41,338 nucleotides of DNA, taken from an uncultured Actinomycetes bacterium (GTDB lineage: Bacteria; Actinomycetota; Acidimicrobiia; Acidimicrobiales; Microtrichaceae). Positions 23,963 through 32,425 of this stretch are shown here, piece by piece (within the stretch, counting starts at the first letter, position 1; each line of letters starts with the position of its first letter). Where the stretch lies: positions 1-41,338 of the forward strand of contig CAIPVR010000228.1 of the NCBI GenBank assembly GCA_903868545.1, read 5' to 3'. The position numbers and the translations under genes are program-made. The notes under the pieces were generated by a model. That model was not told where the DNA came from and did no database searches. It worked only from the letters and a program-made list of their open reading frames with translations.

Positions 23963-24570
23963 AGCCCGCCGAAGCGGGAGAACGGCCACACCACCACGAA
24001 GGCCCGCCCGATGATCGTGTCCTCCGGGATCGTGCCGAACACCCGACCGTCGGCGGAGTTCGCCCGGTTGTCACCGAGGACGAGCACCTGGCCCTCGGGT
24101 ACCACGACGGGTGTCCCGAGGTTCTCCGTGCGGGTCCCCTCCGGGAGGTACGGCTCGTCGAGGGGTCGACCGTTCACGAACACCCTGCCGTCCTTCGCCT
24201 GCACCGTGTCGCCGGGCAGGCCGACGACGCGCTTGATCAGGTCGGCGGGCTGGTCCGGACCCTCCGGCAGGTTCGGTGGCCGGGTGAACACGACCACGTC
24301 GCCGCGGTTCACGTCGTGGAGGCGGTAGCTGAGCTTGTTCACGAGCACGCGGTCGCCGACCTGCAGCGTGGGATCCATGCTCTCGCTGGGGATGCGGAAG
24401 GCCTGGACGAGGAACGTCTTGACCAACAGCGCCACCACCACGGCGCCGACCACCACGACGATCCACTCCACGGCGTTGCGGGTGCCGCTGGTGCCCCGAC
24501 GGCGGCGCGCCACGGGTGCGGGGGGTGGCGGTGCCGGCACCGACGCGCCCGGGTGGGCCTGCTCAGTCAT
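23959..24570 (-). CDS. lepB: Signal peptidase I
   Basis: A 203-residue type I signal peptidase. One membrane helix (WIVVVVGAVVVALLVKTFLV, about 36-55) is followed by FRIPSESMDPTLQVGDRVLV with the nucleophile S64. The general-base Lys is K113 in LIKRVVGLPGDTV. Box D/E is present as VLGDNRANSADGRVFG. It removes signal peptides from exported proteins on the outer face of the membrane. An N-terminal Pro/Arg-rich cytoplasmic tail of about 30 residues precedes the helix. The start is preceded by TAGCGT 8 bases upstream. Follows pafC in the same direction. Confidence 0.93.
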   Translation of the reverse strand: MTEQAHPGASVPAPPPPAPVARRRRGTSGTRNAVEWIVVVVGAVVVALLVKTFLVQAFRIPSESMDPTLQVGDRVLVNKLSYRLHDVNRGDVVVFTRPPNLPEGPDQPADLIKRVVGLPGDTVQAKDGRVFVNGRPLDEPYLPEGTRTENLGTPVVVPEGQVLVLGDNRANSADGRVFGTIPEDTIIGRAFVVVWPFSRFGGL

Positions 24571-24578
24571 CCGGGCTC

Positions 24579-24584
24579 ACGCTA
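24579..24584 (-). promoter_or_regulatory. Putative -10 element (TAGCGT) for lepB
   Basis: TAGCGT on the minus strand ends 8 bases before the lepB ATG. Its first three bases are the pafC stop codon. Confidence 0.42.
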
Positions 24585-25517
24585 GCGGTACCGCTGGAGC
24601 ACCCGGTCGGCGGCCCTCGAGGCGACCGGGGCGAGGCTCGCACCCGTGTCGGCGTCGGTGGGTTCGCCCGCAGCCCCGAGGCGCAGGAGCAGTCGCTCCA
24701 GCCATGCGGTCGCGGTGACGCCGAGCACCACCCGCCGGCGCCCGTCCGGCAGGTCCACGACGTCGGCGACCGGGTAGGTCTCGGCGACCCACTCCGTGGA
24801 CGGGCCCAGCACGAGGGCGATCGAACGGTCCACGACCGACGGGTCGAAATCGAACGGATCCGGCGCCTCCACCGGGGCGAACGACTCGTCGTCGACCACT
24901 GCGCGCACCACCCGGTCCACCCTGAAGACGCGGTCCGCCCCGGCCGTGCGGCAGTGCGCACGGAGGTACCAGTGGCCGTCGGCGAGTTCCAGGCGTGCCG
25001 GCTCCACCTCACGCCGACTGAACTCGTCGCGACCGAACGACCAGTAGTCGATGGTCAGCACCCGGTGTTCCTCGACGGCCCGGCGCACAGCGGCCAGCAC
25101 GGTCGGGTCGGCCCCGCCGGTCCTCACGTCCACGCGCTCCCCGGCCGCCCCCAGCACGGCCGCGAGCTTGTCCACCGCGGGGGCGAGGGCGGGGGGCGGC
25201 TCCGGTCCGTCGAGGGCGGCCCGCCCGGCGGCGAGGAGGGTGACCGCCTCCTCCGGAGTGAGGCGCAACGGCCGCCGGAAGTAGTCGCCGAGGTGCACCG
25301 ACACCCGGTCGTCATCGATGACCACGTCCACGCGGGCGTCCGGGGTGAACGGGTGGACGCCGACCTCCATGAAGACCGTCTCCAGATCGCGCACCAGGTC
25401 GTCGCGGTCGACGTCGAAGCGCCGGCACACCTCGCCGACCGGCACGTCGGGGTGCTCGATCAGCCACGGGAGGATGGCGAGCACCCGCTCCACCCGCTCG
25501 GACGCGGTGGCGGTCAC
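24582..25517 (-). CDS. pafC: PafC, WYL-domain transcriptional activator subunit
   Basis: A 311-residue protein from the GTG at 25517, whose GTGA overlaps the pafB stop. N-terminal HTH-like segment (ERVERVLAILPWLIEHPDV ... VCRRFDVDRDDLVRDLE) is followed by a WYL domain with VLTIDYWSFGRDEFSRREVEP and LADGHWYLRAHC, then a C-terminal WCX-like region. With PafB it forms the PafBC activator of DNA-damage genes, first named for its place beside pafA. The tracked ORF to 25784 runs back into pafB and is not real. The WYL domain senses a ligand, possibly single-stranded DNA. Confidence 0.9.
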   Translation of the reverse strand: MTATASERVERVLAILPWLIEHPDVPVGEVCRRFDVDRDDLVRDLETVFMEVGVHPFTPDARVDVVIDDDRVSVHLGDYFRRPLRLTPEEAVTLLAAGRAALDGPEPPPALAPAVDKLAAVLGAAGERVDVRTGGADPTVLAAVRRAVEEHRVLTIDYWSFGRDEFSRREVEPARLELADGHWYLRAHCRTAGADRVFRVDRVVRAVVDDESFAPVEAPDPFDFDPSVVDRSIALVLGPSTEWVAETYPVADVVDLPDGRRRVVLGVTATAWLERLLLRLGAAGEPTDADTGASLAPVASRAADRVLQRYR

Positions 25518-26488
25518 GCCGCACCCTCCACGAGGCCCTCGAGCCACGACACGAGGTCGGCGCGCAGCTCGGGCGGCGCCACGAGCTCGGCCCGGTCGAG
25601 GAATGACAGCACGAAGGAACGCAGGCCGGCGGTGTCGCTCACCCGCAGGTGGAGCTCCGCCGAGCCGTCGGGGAGGCTCACCGCGTCCTCGGCGAGACCG
25701 GGATCGTCCGCCAGCGCCGGGCCGGCCGCGACGGGGTCCAGGAGGACGACCGCCTCCACCGCCGGCGCGTCGCCGAACTCCCACGGCCGCATACGCACCG
25801 CGGCCGCCACTTCGGGGGCGGGGAAGGTCTCGTCGGGCTCGCCGAGCTCCACGTCGCCGCTCACCCGGTCGAGCCGGAAGGACCTGGGTGCGTCACGGTC
25901 GCGGTCGTGGCCGCTCACGTACCAGTGGCCCCGTTCGAACTGCACCCGGTGCGGCTCGACGGTCCGCAGCGCACCTCCGTGCCGGAAGCGGACGACCCGC
26001 CGGTCCTGCACCGCCTCGAACAGCACGGGCAGGGTGGCCGGCACCGCCACGCTCCCCCACCCGGCGGGCCGGCCGTCGGCCGAAGGGTCCGCGGGGTGCA
26101 CGCCCCCCAGCTTGCGCAGCGCGTCGGCGGCGCCGTCCTCGTCGAGTCCGTCGATCCGGACGGCGGTGGCGGCCACCTGGAGGGCGGCGAGCTCCTCGGG
26201 CGTGAGGCCCGGGTCGGGCAGTTCGTAGCGGTCGCGCCGGATGCGGTACGCCGAGGAGGTCTCCTCGTGGTGCTCGACGCTGACGGTCTCGATCGGAACG
26301 CCGATGGCCCGCAACTCGTCCTTGTCGCGCTCGAAGGCCCGGCGGAAGGTGGCCGTGGAGGCGTCCTCCGGGTAGCCGGGTACCCGGGACCGGAGTTCGT
26401 CGGCGGTGAGGGGGACCGTCGTGGCCTGCAACGCCGCCACCAGGTTGAGGAGGCGGGCGAACTTCTCCGGGCGGTGCTCGTTGGCCAC
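25514..26488 (-). CDS. pafB: PafB, WYL-domain transcriptional activator subunit
   Basis: A 324-residue paralogue of PafC. The N-terminal HTH region reads KFARLLNLVAALQATTVPLT and FRRAFERDKDELRAIGVPI. The WYL domain has RRVVRFRHGGALRTVEPHRV and FERGHWYVSGHDRD, and the C-terminal portion reads AELHLRVSDTAG. Co-translation with pafC through a GTGA overlap fits an obligate heterodimer. GTG start, 8 bases after TACACT. The gene order here separates pafBC from pafA by DUF3866 and a CocE hydrolase, unlike the adjacent order in mycobacteria. Confidence 0.9.
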   Translation of the reverse strand: MANEHRPEKFARLLNLVAALQATTVPLTADELRSRVPGYPEDASTATFRRAFERDKDELRAIGVPIETVSVEHHEETSSAYRIRRDRYELPDPGLTPEELAALQVAATAVRIDGLDEDGAADALRKLGGVHPADPSADGRPAGWGSVAVPATLPVLFEAVQDRRVVRFRHGGALRTVEPHRVQFERGHWYVSGHDRDRDAPRSFRLDRVSGDVELGEPDETFPAPEVAAAVRMRPWEFGDAPAVEAVVLLDPVAAGPALADDPGLAEDAVSLPDGSAELHLRVSDTAGLRSFVLSFLDRAELVAPPELRADLVSWLEGLVEGAA

Positions 26489-26494
26489 GGGCGC

Positions 26495-27520
26495 TCAGTG
26501 TAGGGAACCCGCGAGCGCCCCCACGGCGCCCGCCGCCGCGGCCGCGGCGAAGAAGAGCGGGTCCTCCCCCGGGCCACGGCCCATCGTCGTGACCCGCAGG
26601 CCGGCGGCGTCGAGGAGGGGGCCCGGCTCGGGGACGACGGGCGGTGCCACCACCCGTACCCCGGGCAGGTCGGCAGCGGCGGGGGGCACCGGCGCCACCC
26701 ACGGCCGGGAGGAGGTGAGCCCGGCGACCGTACGACTGTGGTGGGACACCCCACGGTGTCGCTCGCGGGCGTCGCCGTCGGAGGCGCGCACGCACAGCAC
26801 CGGTGTGCCGCCCAGCGCGGCGGCGACATCGAGGACCGAGGCGGCCTCCACCGCGGTCGTCCCGAGTGCGGTCCCGGTCCCGACCACCCCGGGACCCATG
26901 GCGACGATCACCAGCTCGGCCTGCAGCACGTGGGTCGCGAGCCCGAGGGCCGAGGGGACCCCGACGGCCTCGAGGTCGCCACCCACCGCGTGGCCGGCGG
27001 TGACCGTGCCGCACATGTGGCCTCCGTCGCGCAGCGCCGCCACCAGGTCCGACAGGACCAGCGGCAGGGCGGCGCCATCGGTCATGACATAGGCGACCCG
27101 GAGGTCCGGGCGCACCACCCGGGCGGCGAGACACACCAGTGGGACCTGGCTGTGGACGGTGCACGCCACCACCGGCACCCCGCCCAGCGGCCGGTCGCAC
27201 TCGGGGTGGAGCAACTCGCTCGTGCCCACGTCGGACTGGAGGCTCGTGTAGCGGAGCTTCATCACGTGGTCGGGCCCCGGCTGCACCAGTTCCTCCCGCC
27301 CGAGGTTCCAGTGGACGACGTGCCAGCCGCCGGTGCCCAGACCCAGTTCGACGGCCGTGGTGTTGAGCACCACGCGGTCGCCCTCGGCGCAGTCCCCCAC
27401 CTGGTCCACCACGGCGTACGCCCGCGCCGCGGAACCGTCGGCCATGCGGACCTCCATCCGCGCCAAGCCGGCTCTCGACGGGAGCAGCCCCGTCACCTGG
27501 GCGGTCCGGAAGGTGGGCAC
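26495..27520 (-). CDS. DUF3866 family protein
   Basis: A 341-residue protein from the GTG at 27520. It begins VPTFRTAQVTGLLPSRAGLARMEV and contains AVVDQVGDCAEGDRVVLNTTAVELGLGTGG and VMKLRYTSLQSDV, the conserved N-terminal block of DUF3866. Later parts are alpha/beta with VIVAMGPGVVGTGTALG. I recall DUF3866 genes near pafBC and tat genes in other actinobacteria, and a beta-barrel plus Rossmann-like layout. The function is unknown. The tracked start is 7 codons upstream, but TACCGT lies 6 bases before 27520, the leaderless spacing. Confidence 0.82.
   Translation of the reverse strand: MPTFRTAQVTGLLPSRAGLARMEVRMADGSAARAYAVVDQVGDCAEGDRVVLNTTAVELGLGTGGWHVVHWNLGREELVQPGPDHVMKLRYTSLQSDVGTSELLHPECDRPLGGVPVVACTVHSQVPLVCLAARVVRPDLRVAYVMTDGAALPLVLSDLVAALRDGGHMCGTVTAGHAVGGDLEAVGVPSALGLATHVLQAELVIVAMGPGVVGTGTALGTTAVEAASVLDVAAALGGTPVLCVRASDGDARERHRGVSHHSRTVAGLTSSRPWVAPVPPAAADLPGVRVVAPPVVPEPGPLLDAAGLRVTTMGRGPGEDPLFFAAAAAAGAVGALAGSLH
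26497..26502 (-). promoter_or_regulatory. Putative -10 element (TACACT) for pafB
   Basis: TACACT on the minus strand ends 8 bases before the pafB GTG. It overlaps the DUF3866 stop codon. Confidence 0.45.
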
Positions 27521-27526
27521 CCGTGC

Positions 27527-27532
27527 ACGGTA
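27527..27532 (-). promoter_or_regulatory. Putative -10 element (TACCGT) for DUF3866 gene
   Basis: TACCGT on the minus strand, 6 bases before the GTG at 27520. It falls inside the tracked longer ORF, so it argues for the shorter start. Confidence 0.48.
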
Positions 27533-27622
27533 GCCCTGCACGACGGAGGTCCCGGAGGTGGGTGGCAGCAGGTCGCCCGTCCCCGACGGCCGCCCCGTTC
27601 CGCGGTCGCGACCCGCGGCGGT

Positions 27623-29791
27623 TCAGCGGACCGGCAGCGCCTCCCGGCACGGTTGGCCCCGGAGCGCTCCGGCGGGCGGGAGGTCGGCCGGGTACTCGGG
27701 CACCTCGTCCCACACCGGCAGGACGAGGCAGGTCGCGTGCTCGCCGCCCACACCGACGGTCTGCACGGCACCCGGTGTCGCCGGGTTCTCGAAACACCAG
27801 AAGGGGTGGTCCCGGCCCGGCGTCGACAGCTGGAGCCGCAGTCGGGACCCGGGTCGGAAGAGGTGGGTGAACGGGTGCAGCGGGAGGCGGAAGCGGAGCC
27901 ACTCGCCCACCTCGAGGCGCTCCCGGTGGTCGGGGTCGAAGGTGTACTCGGCCCGGAGCTCGTCCGAGCGGGCCGGATCCTCCACGCGGTGCACAGGTCG
28001 GTGCCACCCGCACTGCACGCGCTGCTCCAGCCCGTCGGGCCGGATCTCGGTGAGTGTCGCCTGCACAGCGGTGTCGTCGGTCCCGGGCCGGAGCCAGAGG
28101 TCCACGTGCCCGGCGCCGGCGACCAGCAGCGGTTCCGCGAGCGGCTCCGTCTCCCAGGCCAGCCGGTGCCGCTCCTCGAACCGGGTCCAGGTGATCGGTA
28201 CCTGCGGGTGGGTGAAGCGGTCCAGGTCGTCGAGCAGCTCCATGGAGTACGCCAGCCCGCCGGCGTCGGGGTCGTCCTCGTAGGTCTCCTCCGTCGCGCC
28301 CTCCGGCGCGTGGTCGCCGAGCGTGCCGCCGGGGCCGGGCCACCAGCGGTGGGCCCGCACGTCCGGAGGTGGGAACGCGGTGGTGCCCACCTCGTAGCGG
28401 TGTGCCGTCGCTCCCAGCACCTCGTGGCCGGCACCGTTCTCGAAGAGGATGCGGACGCGGGGCTCGGCCCGGTACTCGGCGAGGGCGGCCTCCACGTCGT
28501 CGCCGTGGTGGTCGAACCGGTCAGCCTCCAACTCCGGGCTGAACCCGAACACCTCCGCGAACTGCGCCGGCGCGAGGGCCCGGATCAGTTCGTTCACCCG
28601 CGGCACGCGTCGGGCGACGTGGAAGGACAGGAACTCGAACCAGCGGCCGATCACCATCGGGCTGTAGCCGTCGGGGTGGTGGCCGTTGAAGAGGGTGATG
28701 CGTTGCTCGGGGCTCGACGTGAAGTCCTCGAGCATGTTGGCGAAGCGGCTGCCCGTCTGTTCGTCCTGCCAGGCGCCGGTCAGGTAGACGGGCACCTCGA
28801 TCCGGTCGATCAGCGCGCCGGAACGCCGCGCCTCGAGCATCGGGCGGAACGCGTCGACGGCCCGGCCGAACCGCTCGAAGTCGAAGTTCTGGCTACGGAT
28901 CCGCTGGTTCTCGCGGGCGACCTCGTCGCCGGCCTCGATGCGGCGCTGGTCCCACGCCTGGCCACCCGCTGCCGTGGCCATGTCGCGGGCGGCCAGCCAC
29001 GCCCGGGTGAAGCCGGAGTTGTAGACGCCACCGGGCCACTGCTGGCGCCACGGGTCGTCGATCACCGACAGCGGCGTGATCGCGGCCAGGCTGGGAGGAC
29101 GGGTCGCCGCCACGTAGAGCTGGCTGATCCCCGGATAGCTGAGGCCCACCATCCCCACCCGGTGGTGCAGCACCCACGGCTGCCGGGCGACCGTCTCGAT
29201 GATGTCGTAACCGTCGGCGGCCTGGGCGGGGCTGAAGACCTCGAACACCCCGCCGGAGCAACCCGAGCCCCGCATGTTGACCCCCACGGCGGCGAACCCC
29301 ATCAGGTTGGCGAGCAGGGTGCCGGGCTGGGGCGCGTCGGGGTCCGAGGGCGTGTAGCCGGAGTACTCCACGACCGTGGGGTACGGCGGCGGCCCGTACA
29401 GCTCGGCGGGCGGGAAGCGCACCATCACCGACAGCTGCACCCCGTCACGCACGGTCAGGTACCCGTAGCCCTCGGGGAGCTCCTGCTCGTAGAGGGAGGG
29501 GTCGGGCAGCTCGTCGAGCGCGAGCACGTGCACGGGTTCGACCGTCCCCCCGGGGCCGGTCACCGTGTAGTCGCCGGGCGGCAACGGCGAGCCGGTGGCG
29601 AGTGCGGCCGCCACGTCGTCGGGCCCGGCCACCACGACCGGTTCGGACGGGAGGAAGGCGAGGTGGGCGTTCCCTGCGTGGTCGACCACGAGCGTCACGA
29701 GCTCACGGCCCCCGTCGTCGCGCACCGCGAGCTGCTCGCCCGGCTCCGCCCCGGTCACGGTCAACGTCTCGACGCCACCTCGAACCTGCAT
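27623..29791 (-). CDS. CocE/NonD-family hydrolase (X-Pro dipeptidyl-peptidase-like)
   Basis: A 722-residue alpha/beta hydrolase of the CocE/NonD class. Serine nucleophile is in GMVGLSYPGISQL (G-x-S-Y-x-G). The Asp is in VPVYLTGAWQDEQTG and the His in NGHHPDGYSP. The N-terminal third holds a domain before the hydrolase (VVVAGPDDVAAALATG ...) and the C-terminal third a jelly-roll beta domain ending RLQLSTPGRDHPFWCFENP. Members cleave acyl, ester or peptide bonds such as cocaine or proline-capped peptides. The true start ATG at 29791 has a GAGGGGGA ribosome site; the longer tracked start does not. No signal peptide is seen. Its link with the proteasome genes is positional only. Confidence 0.85.
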   Translation of the reverse strand: MQVRGGVETLTVTGAEPGEQLAVRDDGGRELVTLVVDHAGNAHLAFLPSEPVVVAGPDDVAAALATGSPLPPGDYTVTGPGGTVEPVHVLALDELPDPSLYEQELPEGYGYLTVRDGVQLSVMVRFPPAELYGPPPYPTVVEYSGYTPSDPDAPQPGTLLANLMGFAAVGVNMRGSGCSGGVFEVFSPAQAADGYDIIETVARQPWVLHHRVGMVGLSYPGISQLYVAATRPPSLAAITPLSVIDDPWRQQWPGGVYNSGFTRAWLAARDMATAAGGQAWDQRRIEAGDEVARENQRIRSQNFDFERFGRAVDAFRPMLEARRSGALIDRIEVPVYLTGAWQDEQTGSRFANMLEDFTSSPEQRITLFNGHHPDGYSPMVIGRWFEFLSFHVARRVPRVNELIRALAPAQFAEVFGFSPELEADRFDHHGDDVEAALAEYRAEPRVRILFENGAGHEVLGATAHRYEVGTTAFPPPDVRAHRWWPGPGGTLGDHAPEGATEETYEDDPDAGGLAYSMELLDDLDRFTHPQVPITWTRFEERHRLAWETEPLAEPLLVAGAGHVDLWLRPGTDDTAVQATLTEIRPDGLEQRVQCGWHRPVHRVEDPARSDELRAEYTFDPDHRERLEVGEWLRFRLPLHPFTHLFRPGSRLRLQLSTPGRDHPFWCFENPATPGAVQTVGVGGEHATCLVLPVWDEVPEYPADLPPAGALRGQPCREALPVR

Positions 29792-29813
29792 GTCGTCCCC
29801 CTCGGAGCCCGCG

Positions 29814-29834
29814 GTGTGGTGTTCCCGACCACAC
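29814..29834. promoter_or_regulatory. Inverted repeat upstream of the CocE-type gene
   Basis: GTGTGGT-GTTCCCG-ACCACAC is a perfect 7-bp inverted repeat with a 7-base spacer. It ends 23 bases before the CocE start, in the 109-base gap after pafA. It could be an operator, a hairpin terminator for pafA transcription, or chance. No T-tract. Confidence 0.42.
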
Positions 29835-29900
29835 ATGGGTAGTCGCTGGCAACGCCGAGCGGGGAATCAACCGCCGGTGGGGCGGGGTGGTGTGCCCGGG

Positions 29901-31259
29901 TCAGAGGGAGTCGATCAGGCGCTCGACCCGCTCGTCGTGGGCCCGGAACGGGTCCTTGCAGAGCACGGTGCGCTGGGCCTGGTCGTTCAGCTTCAGGTGG
30001 ACCCAGTCCACCGTGTAGTCCCGCTTGCGTTCCTTCGCCCGACGGATGAACTCGCCCCGCAACCGGGCACGGGTGGTCTGCGGGGGCGTGTCCACCGCCT
30101 CCGCGATGTCGGCGTCGGTCACCACCCGCTCCACACGACCCGCCGCCTGCAGCTTGTAGAAGACGGAACGGCGGCGGCTGATGTCGTGGTACTGGAGGTC
30201 GAGCAGGGCGATGCGGGGATGACCGAGCGGCAGGTCGAACTTCTCGCGGTACTGCTCCACGAGGTTGTGCTTGGTCACCCAGTCCACCTCGCGGTCGAGG
30301 CTGAACGGGTCGCGCTCGAGGCCCGTCATGACGTGCTCCCACATCTGCAGCGCCTGCTTCTCCTGCGGGCTGAGGTCGTGGTTCTCCGCGTACCGCAGGG
30401 CGCGGTTGAGGTACTCCGACTGGATCTCCCAGGCCGAGGCCTCCCGGCCGTTGTGCAACTGCACTCGCCGTGTGCAGGTGAGGTCGTGGGAGATCTCCCG
30501 GATCGCGCGGATGGGGTTGGCCAGTGTCATGTCGCGCAGGACCACCGACGGGTCCTCGAGCATCCGCAGGATCAGCGCGCACGCCCCCACCTTCAGGAAC
30601 GTGGCGTACTCGCTCATGTTCGAGTCGCCCACGATCACGTGCAGGCGCCGGTAGCGGTCGGAGTCCGCGTGCGGCTCGTCACGGGTGTTGATGATCGGCC
30701 GCGAGCGGGTGGTGGCCGAGCTGACGCCCTCCCAGATGTGCTCGGCGCGCTGGGCGATCGAGAACTGGGCGCCCCGGGCGGTCTGCAGCACCTTCCCGGC
30801 GCCCGCGTAGATCTGGCGGCTCACGAGGAACGGGATCAGCACCTCGGAGTAGTGGCCGAGGTCGTCGTGGCGGCTCGTGAGGTAGTTCTCGTGGCAGCCG
30901 TAGCTGTTGCCCGCCGAGTCGGTGTTGTTGCGGAACAGGTAGATGTCGCCGCGGATCCCCTCCTCGGCGAGGCGCTGCTCGGCCGACTCGAGGAGCTGCT
31001 CGAGGATCCACTCCCCCGCCTTGTCGTGCGCCACCAGATCGGTGAGCGAGTCGCACTCGGGCGTGGCGTACTCGGGGTGGCTGCCGACGTCGAGGTAGAG
31101 CCGGGCTCCGTTGGCGAGGAACACGTTCGAGGAACGGCCCCAGGACACGACGCGGCGGAACAGGTACCGCGCCACCTCGTCGGGGCTGAGGCGCCGCTGC
31201 CCTCGCAGGGTGCAGGTGACGCCGTACTCGTTCTCCAGGCCGTAGATCCTGCGTTCCAT
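29901..31259 (-). CDS. pafA: Pup-protein ligase PafA
   Basis: A 452-residue glutamine-synthetase-like ligase, the usual PafA length. The N-terminus [16 protein letters not shown] carries the metal-binding glutamates. D57 in [17 protein letters not shown] is the conserved acidic residue. The His/Asn cluster is [15 protein letters not shown], and [10 protein letters not shown] with [12 protein letters not shown] follows. PafA uses ATP to phosphorylate the C-terminal Glu of deamidated Pup and join it to a lysine. It lacks the Dop loop, which distinguishes it from dop at 33.5-35 kb. The divergent 126-residue gene lies 60 bases upstream. Confidence 0.96.
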   Translation of the reverse strand: MERRIYGLENEYGVTCTLRGQRRLSPDEVARYLFRRVVSWGRSSNVFLANGARLYLDVGSHPEYATPECDSLTDLVAHDKAGEWILEQLLESAEQRLAEEGIRGDIYLFRNNTDSAGNSYGCHENYLTSRHDDLGHYSEVLIPFLVSRQIYAGAGKVLQTARGAQFSIAQRAEHIWEGVSSATTRSRPIINTRDEPHADSDRYRRLHVIVGDSNMSEYATFLKVGACALILRMLEDPSVVLRDMTLANPIRAIREISHDLTCTRRVQLHNGREASAWEIQSEYLNRALRYAENHDLSPQEKQALQMWEHVMTGLERDPFSLDREVDWVTKHNLVEQYREKFDLPLGHPRIALLDLQYHDISRRRSVFYKLQAAGRVERVVTDADIAEAVDTPPQTTRARLRGEFIRRAKERKRDYTVDWVHLKLNDQAQRTVLCKDPFRAHDERVERLIDSL

Positions 31260-31268
31260 GTGGCGGTC

Positions 31269-31274
31269 AACCTA
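31269..31274 (-). promoter_or_regulatory. Putative -10 element (TAGGTT) for pafA
   Basis: TAGGTT on the minus strand ends 9 bases before the pafA ATG (31259), in a 60-base divergent gap. Confidence 0.42.
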
Positions 31275-31306
31275 TCGCCGCACCGGCGCGACGCGGGGTT
31301 GCCCGG

Positions 31307-31312
31307 TAGCGT
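31307..31312 (+). promoter_or_regulatory. Putative -10 element (TAGCGT) for the 126-residue gene
   Basis: TAGCGT is 7 bases before the ATG at 31320; leaderless pattern. The start is much later than the tracked 701-residue ORF start, which crosses pafA in antisense. Confidence 0.48.
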
Positions 31313-31319
31313 GCGCCGC

Positions 31320-31700
31320 ATGGAGATGGTGGTCGTCGCCACCGTGGGGTCGCGCTTCGAGGCGGAGCTCCTCGCCGCCAAGCTCGGGGCCCACGGCCTC
31401 CTGTGGGAGATCCGGTCGCGCCAGCTCCTGCCCCCCATCGCCTACCCCTTCGGGGCGCTCGACGTGATGGTCCCAGCGGATGAGCGGGCCGACGCCGAGG
31501 CGGTGCTCGCCCCTGACGAGCTGCCGGTCATGGACGACGAGGGCCGCACCGTCGAGGTGCTCGACGTGGGCCACACGCCGCTGTCGCCCACGCTCAAGGC
31601 CCTGCGAGTGGCCCTGGCGCTCGCGCTGCTGGTGCCGGCCGCGGTGGCGCTGGCCCTCTGGGCCGCGAGCGCGCTGCGGTTCTTCGACGTGGTGCGCTGA
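31320..31700 (+). CDS. DUF2007-like protein with C-terminal membrane helix
   Basis: A 126-residue protein. The first 70 residues (MVVVATVGSRFEAELLAAKLGAHGLLWEI ... LDVMVPADERADAEAVLA) resemble the small 'signal transducing' DUF2007 fold, which begins with a strand, a helix binding a neighbour and a V-x-V-P-x-D-x-x-x-A ending. A single membrane helix (VALALALLVPAAVALALWAA) follows near the C-terminus. It is the only plus-strand gene inside the proteasome cluster, between pafA and prcA. Its function is unknown. It ends in a hairpin shared with prcA. Confidence 0.7.
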   Translation: MEMVVVATVGSRFEAELLAAKLGAHGLLWEIRSRQLLPPIAYPFGALDVMVPADERADAEAVLAPDELPVMDDEGRTVEVLDVGHTPLSPTLKALRVALALALLVPAAVALALWAASALRFFDVVR

Positions 31701-31708
31701 ACCGGCGG

Positions 31709-31732
31709 GCCGGGCCCTGCCGTGCCCGGCCG
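31709..31732. terminator. Bidirectional hairpin terminator between the 126-residue gene and prcA
   Basis: GGCCGGGC and GCCCGGCC form a perfect 8-bp stem with an 8-base loop, in the 44-base gap between convergent stops. Confidence 0.65.
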
Positions 31733-31744
31733 ACCGCTTCCGGG

Positions 31745-32425
31745 TCAGTCGGCGAGGAGGGCGGCGACCTCGTCGTCGTCGAGGCGACGGAAGGTGCGCC
31801 GGCCGTTGCCCCTGGCGAGCACCGCCACCTCGAGCTCGGGTGCGGGCAGCTCGCGGTCGGGCCCGGCCAGGGCCCCCACCGCAGCACCGAGCGCCGCGCC
31901 GAGGGTGCCGCCCTCGGTCCACGCCCCGGTCATCCGCTCCCGGATCGCGTCGGCCTCGCCACCGAGGACGGCCCAGCCGCTCTCGTCGATCAGCGTGCCG
32001 TCGTAGAGGATGTGGAAGAGCTGGTCGCCGGCGGCCTCGTGGCCGACCTCGGCCACGAGGATCTCCACCTCCATCGGCTTCATCTCGTGGGTGAAGACCT
32101 GCCCGAGGATCTGCGCGTACTGGTTGGCGAGGCTCCTGGCGTCGACGTCCTCGCGGCTGAAGGCGAAGCCCTTCAGGTCGGCCGAGCGCACGCCCGCGAT
32201 CCGGAGCTGGTCGAACTCGTTGTACTTGCCGACGCCGGCGAAGCCGATCCGGTCGTAGATCTCCGAGACCTTCCGCAGCATCCGCGACGGGTTCTCCGCG
32301 CAGAGCAGGATGCCGTCGTCGTAGGTGCAGGCCACCAGGGCACGCCCACGGGCGATGCCCTTCCGGGCGTAGTCCGCCCGGTCCTTCATCATCTGCTCGG
32401 GCGCGACGTAGAACGGCATGCTCAT
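31745..32425 (-). CDS. prcA: 20S proteasome alpha subunit PrcA
   Basis: A 226-residue alpha subunit. The N-terminus MSMPFYVAPEQMMKDRADYARKGI gives the gate residues and first helix, and FAGVGKYNEFDQLRIAGVRSAD is the conserved H1/S5 stretch. It lacks an active-site Thr, as alpha subunits do. Alpha rings gate the chamber and dock the ARC ATPase. Its ATG overlaps the prcB stop (ATGA) and GGAGGTGG lies just upstream, so it is co-translated with prcB. The C-terminal region ends in an acidic stretch (DDDEVAALLAD). Confidence 0.95.
   Translation of the reverse strand: MSMPFYVAPEQMMKDRADYARKGIARGRALVACTYDDGILLCAENPSRMLRKVSEIYDRIGFAGVGKYNEFDQLRIAGVRSADLKGFAFSREDVDARSLANQYAQILGQVFTHEMKPMEVEILVAEVGHEAAGDQLFHILYDGTLIDESGWAVLGGEADAIRERMTGAWTEGGTLGAALGAAVGALAGPDRELPAPELEVAVLARGNGRRTFRRLDDDEVAALLAD

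Noticed and set aside
25893-28343. An 816-residue minus-strand ORF covering pafB and DUF3866
   Set aside because: Another frame of clear genes, Arg/Gly/Pro-rich with no motif.
26738-29842. A 1034-residue plus-strand ORF
   Set aside because: Antisense to DUF3866 and CocE genes, rich in His/Gly/Arg, no domain; a GC-driven shadow.
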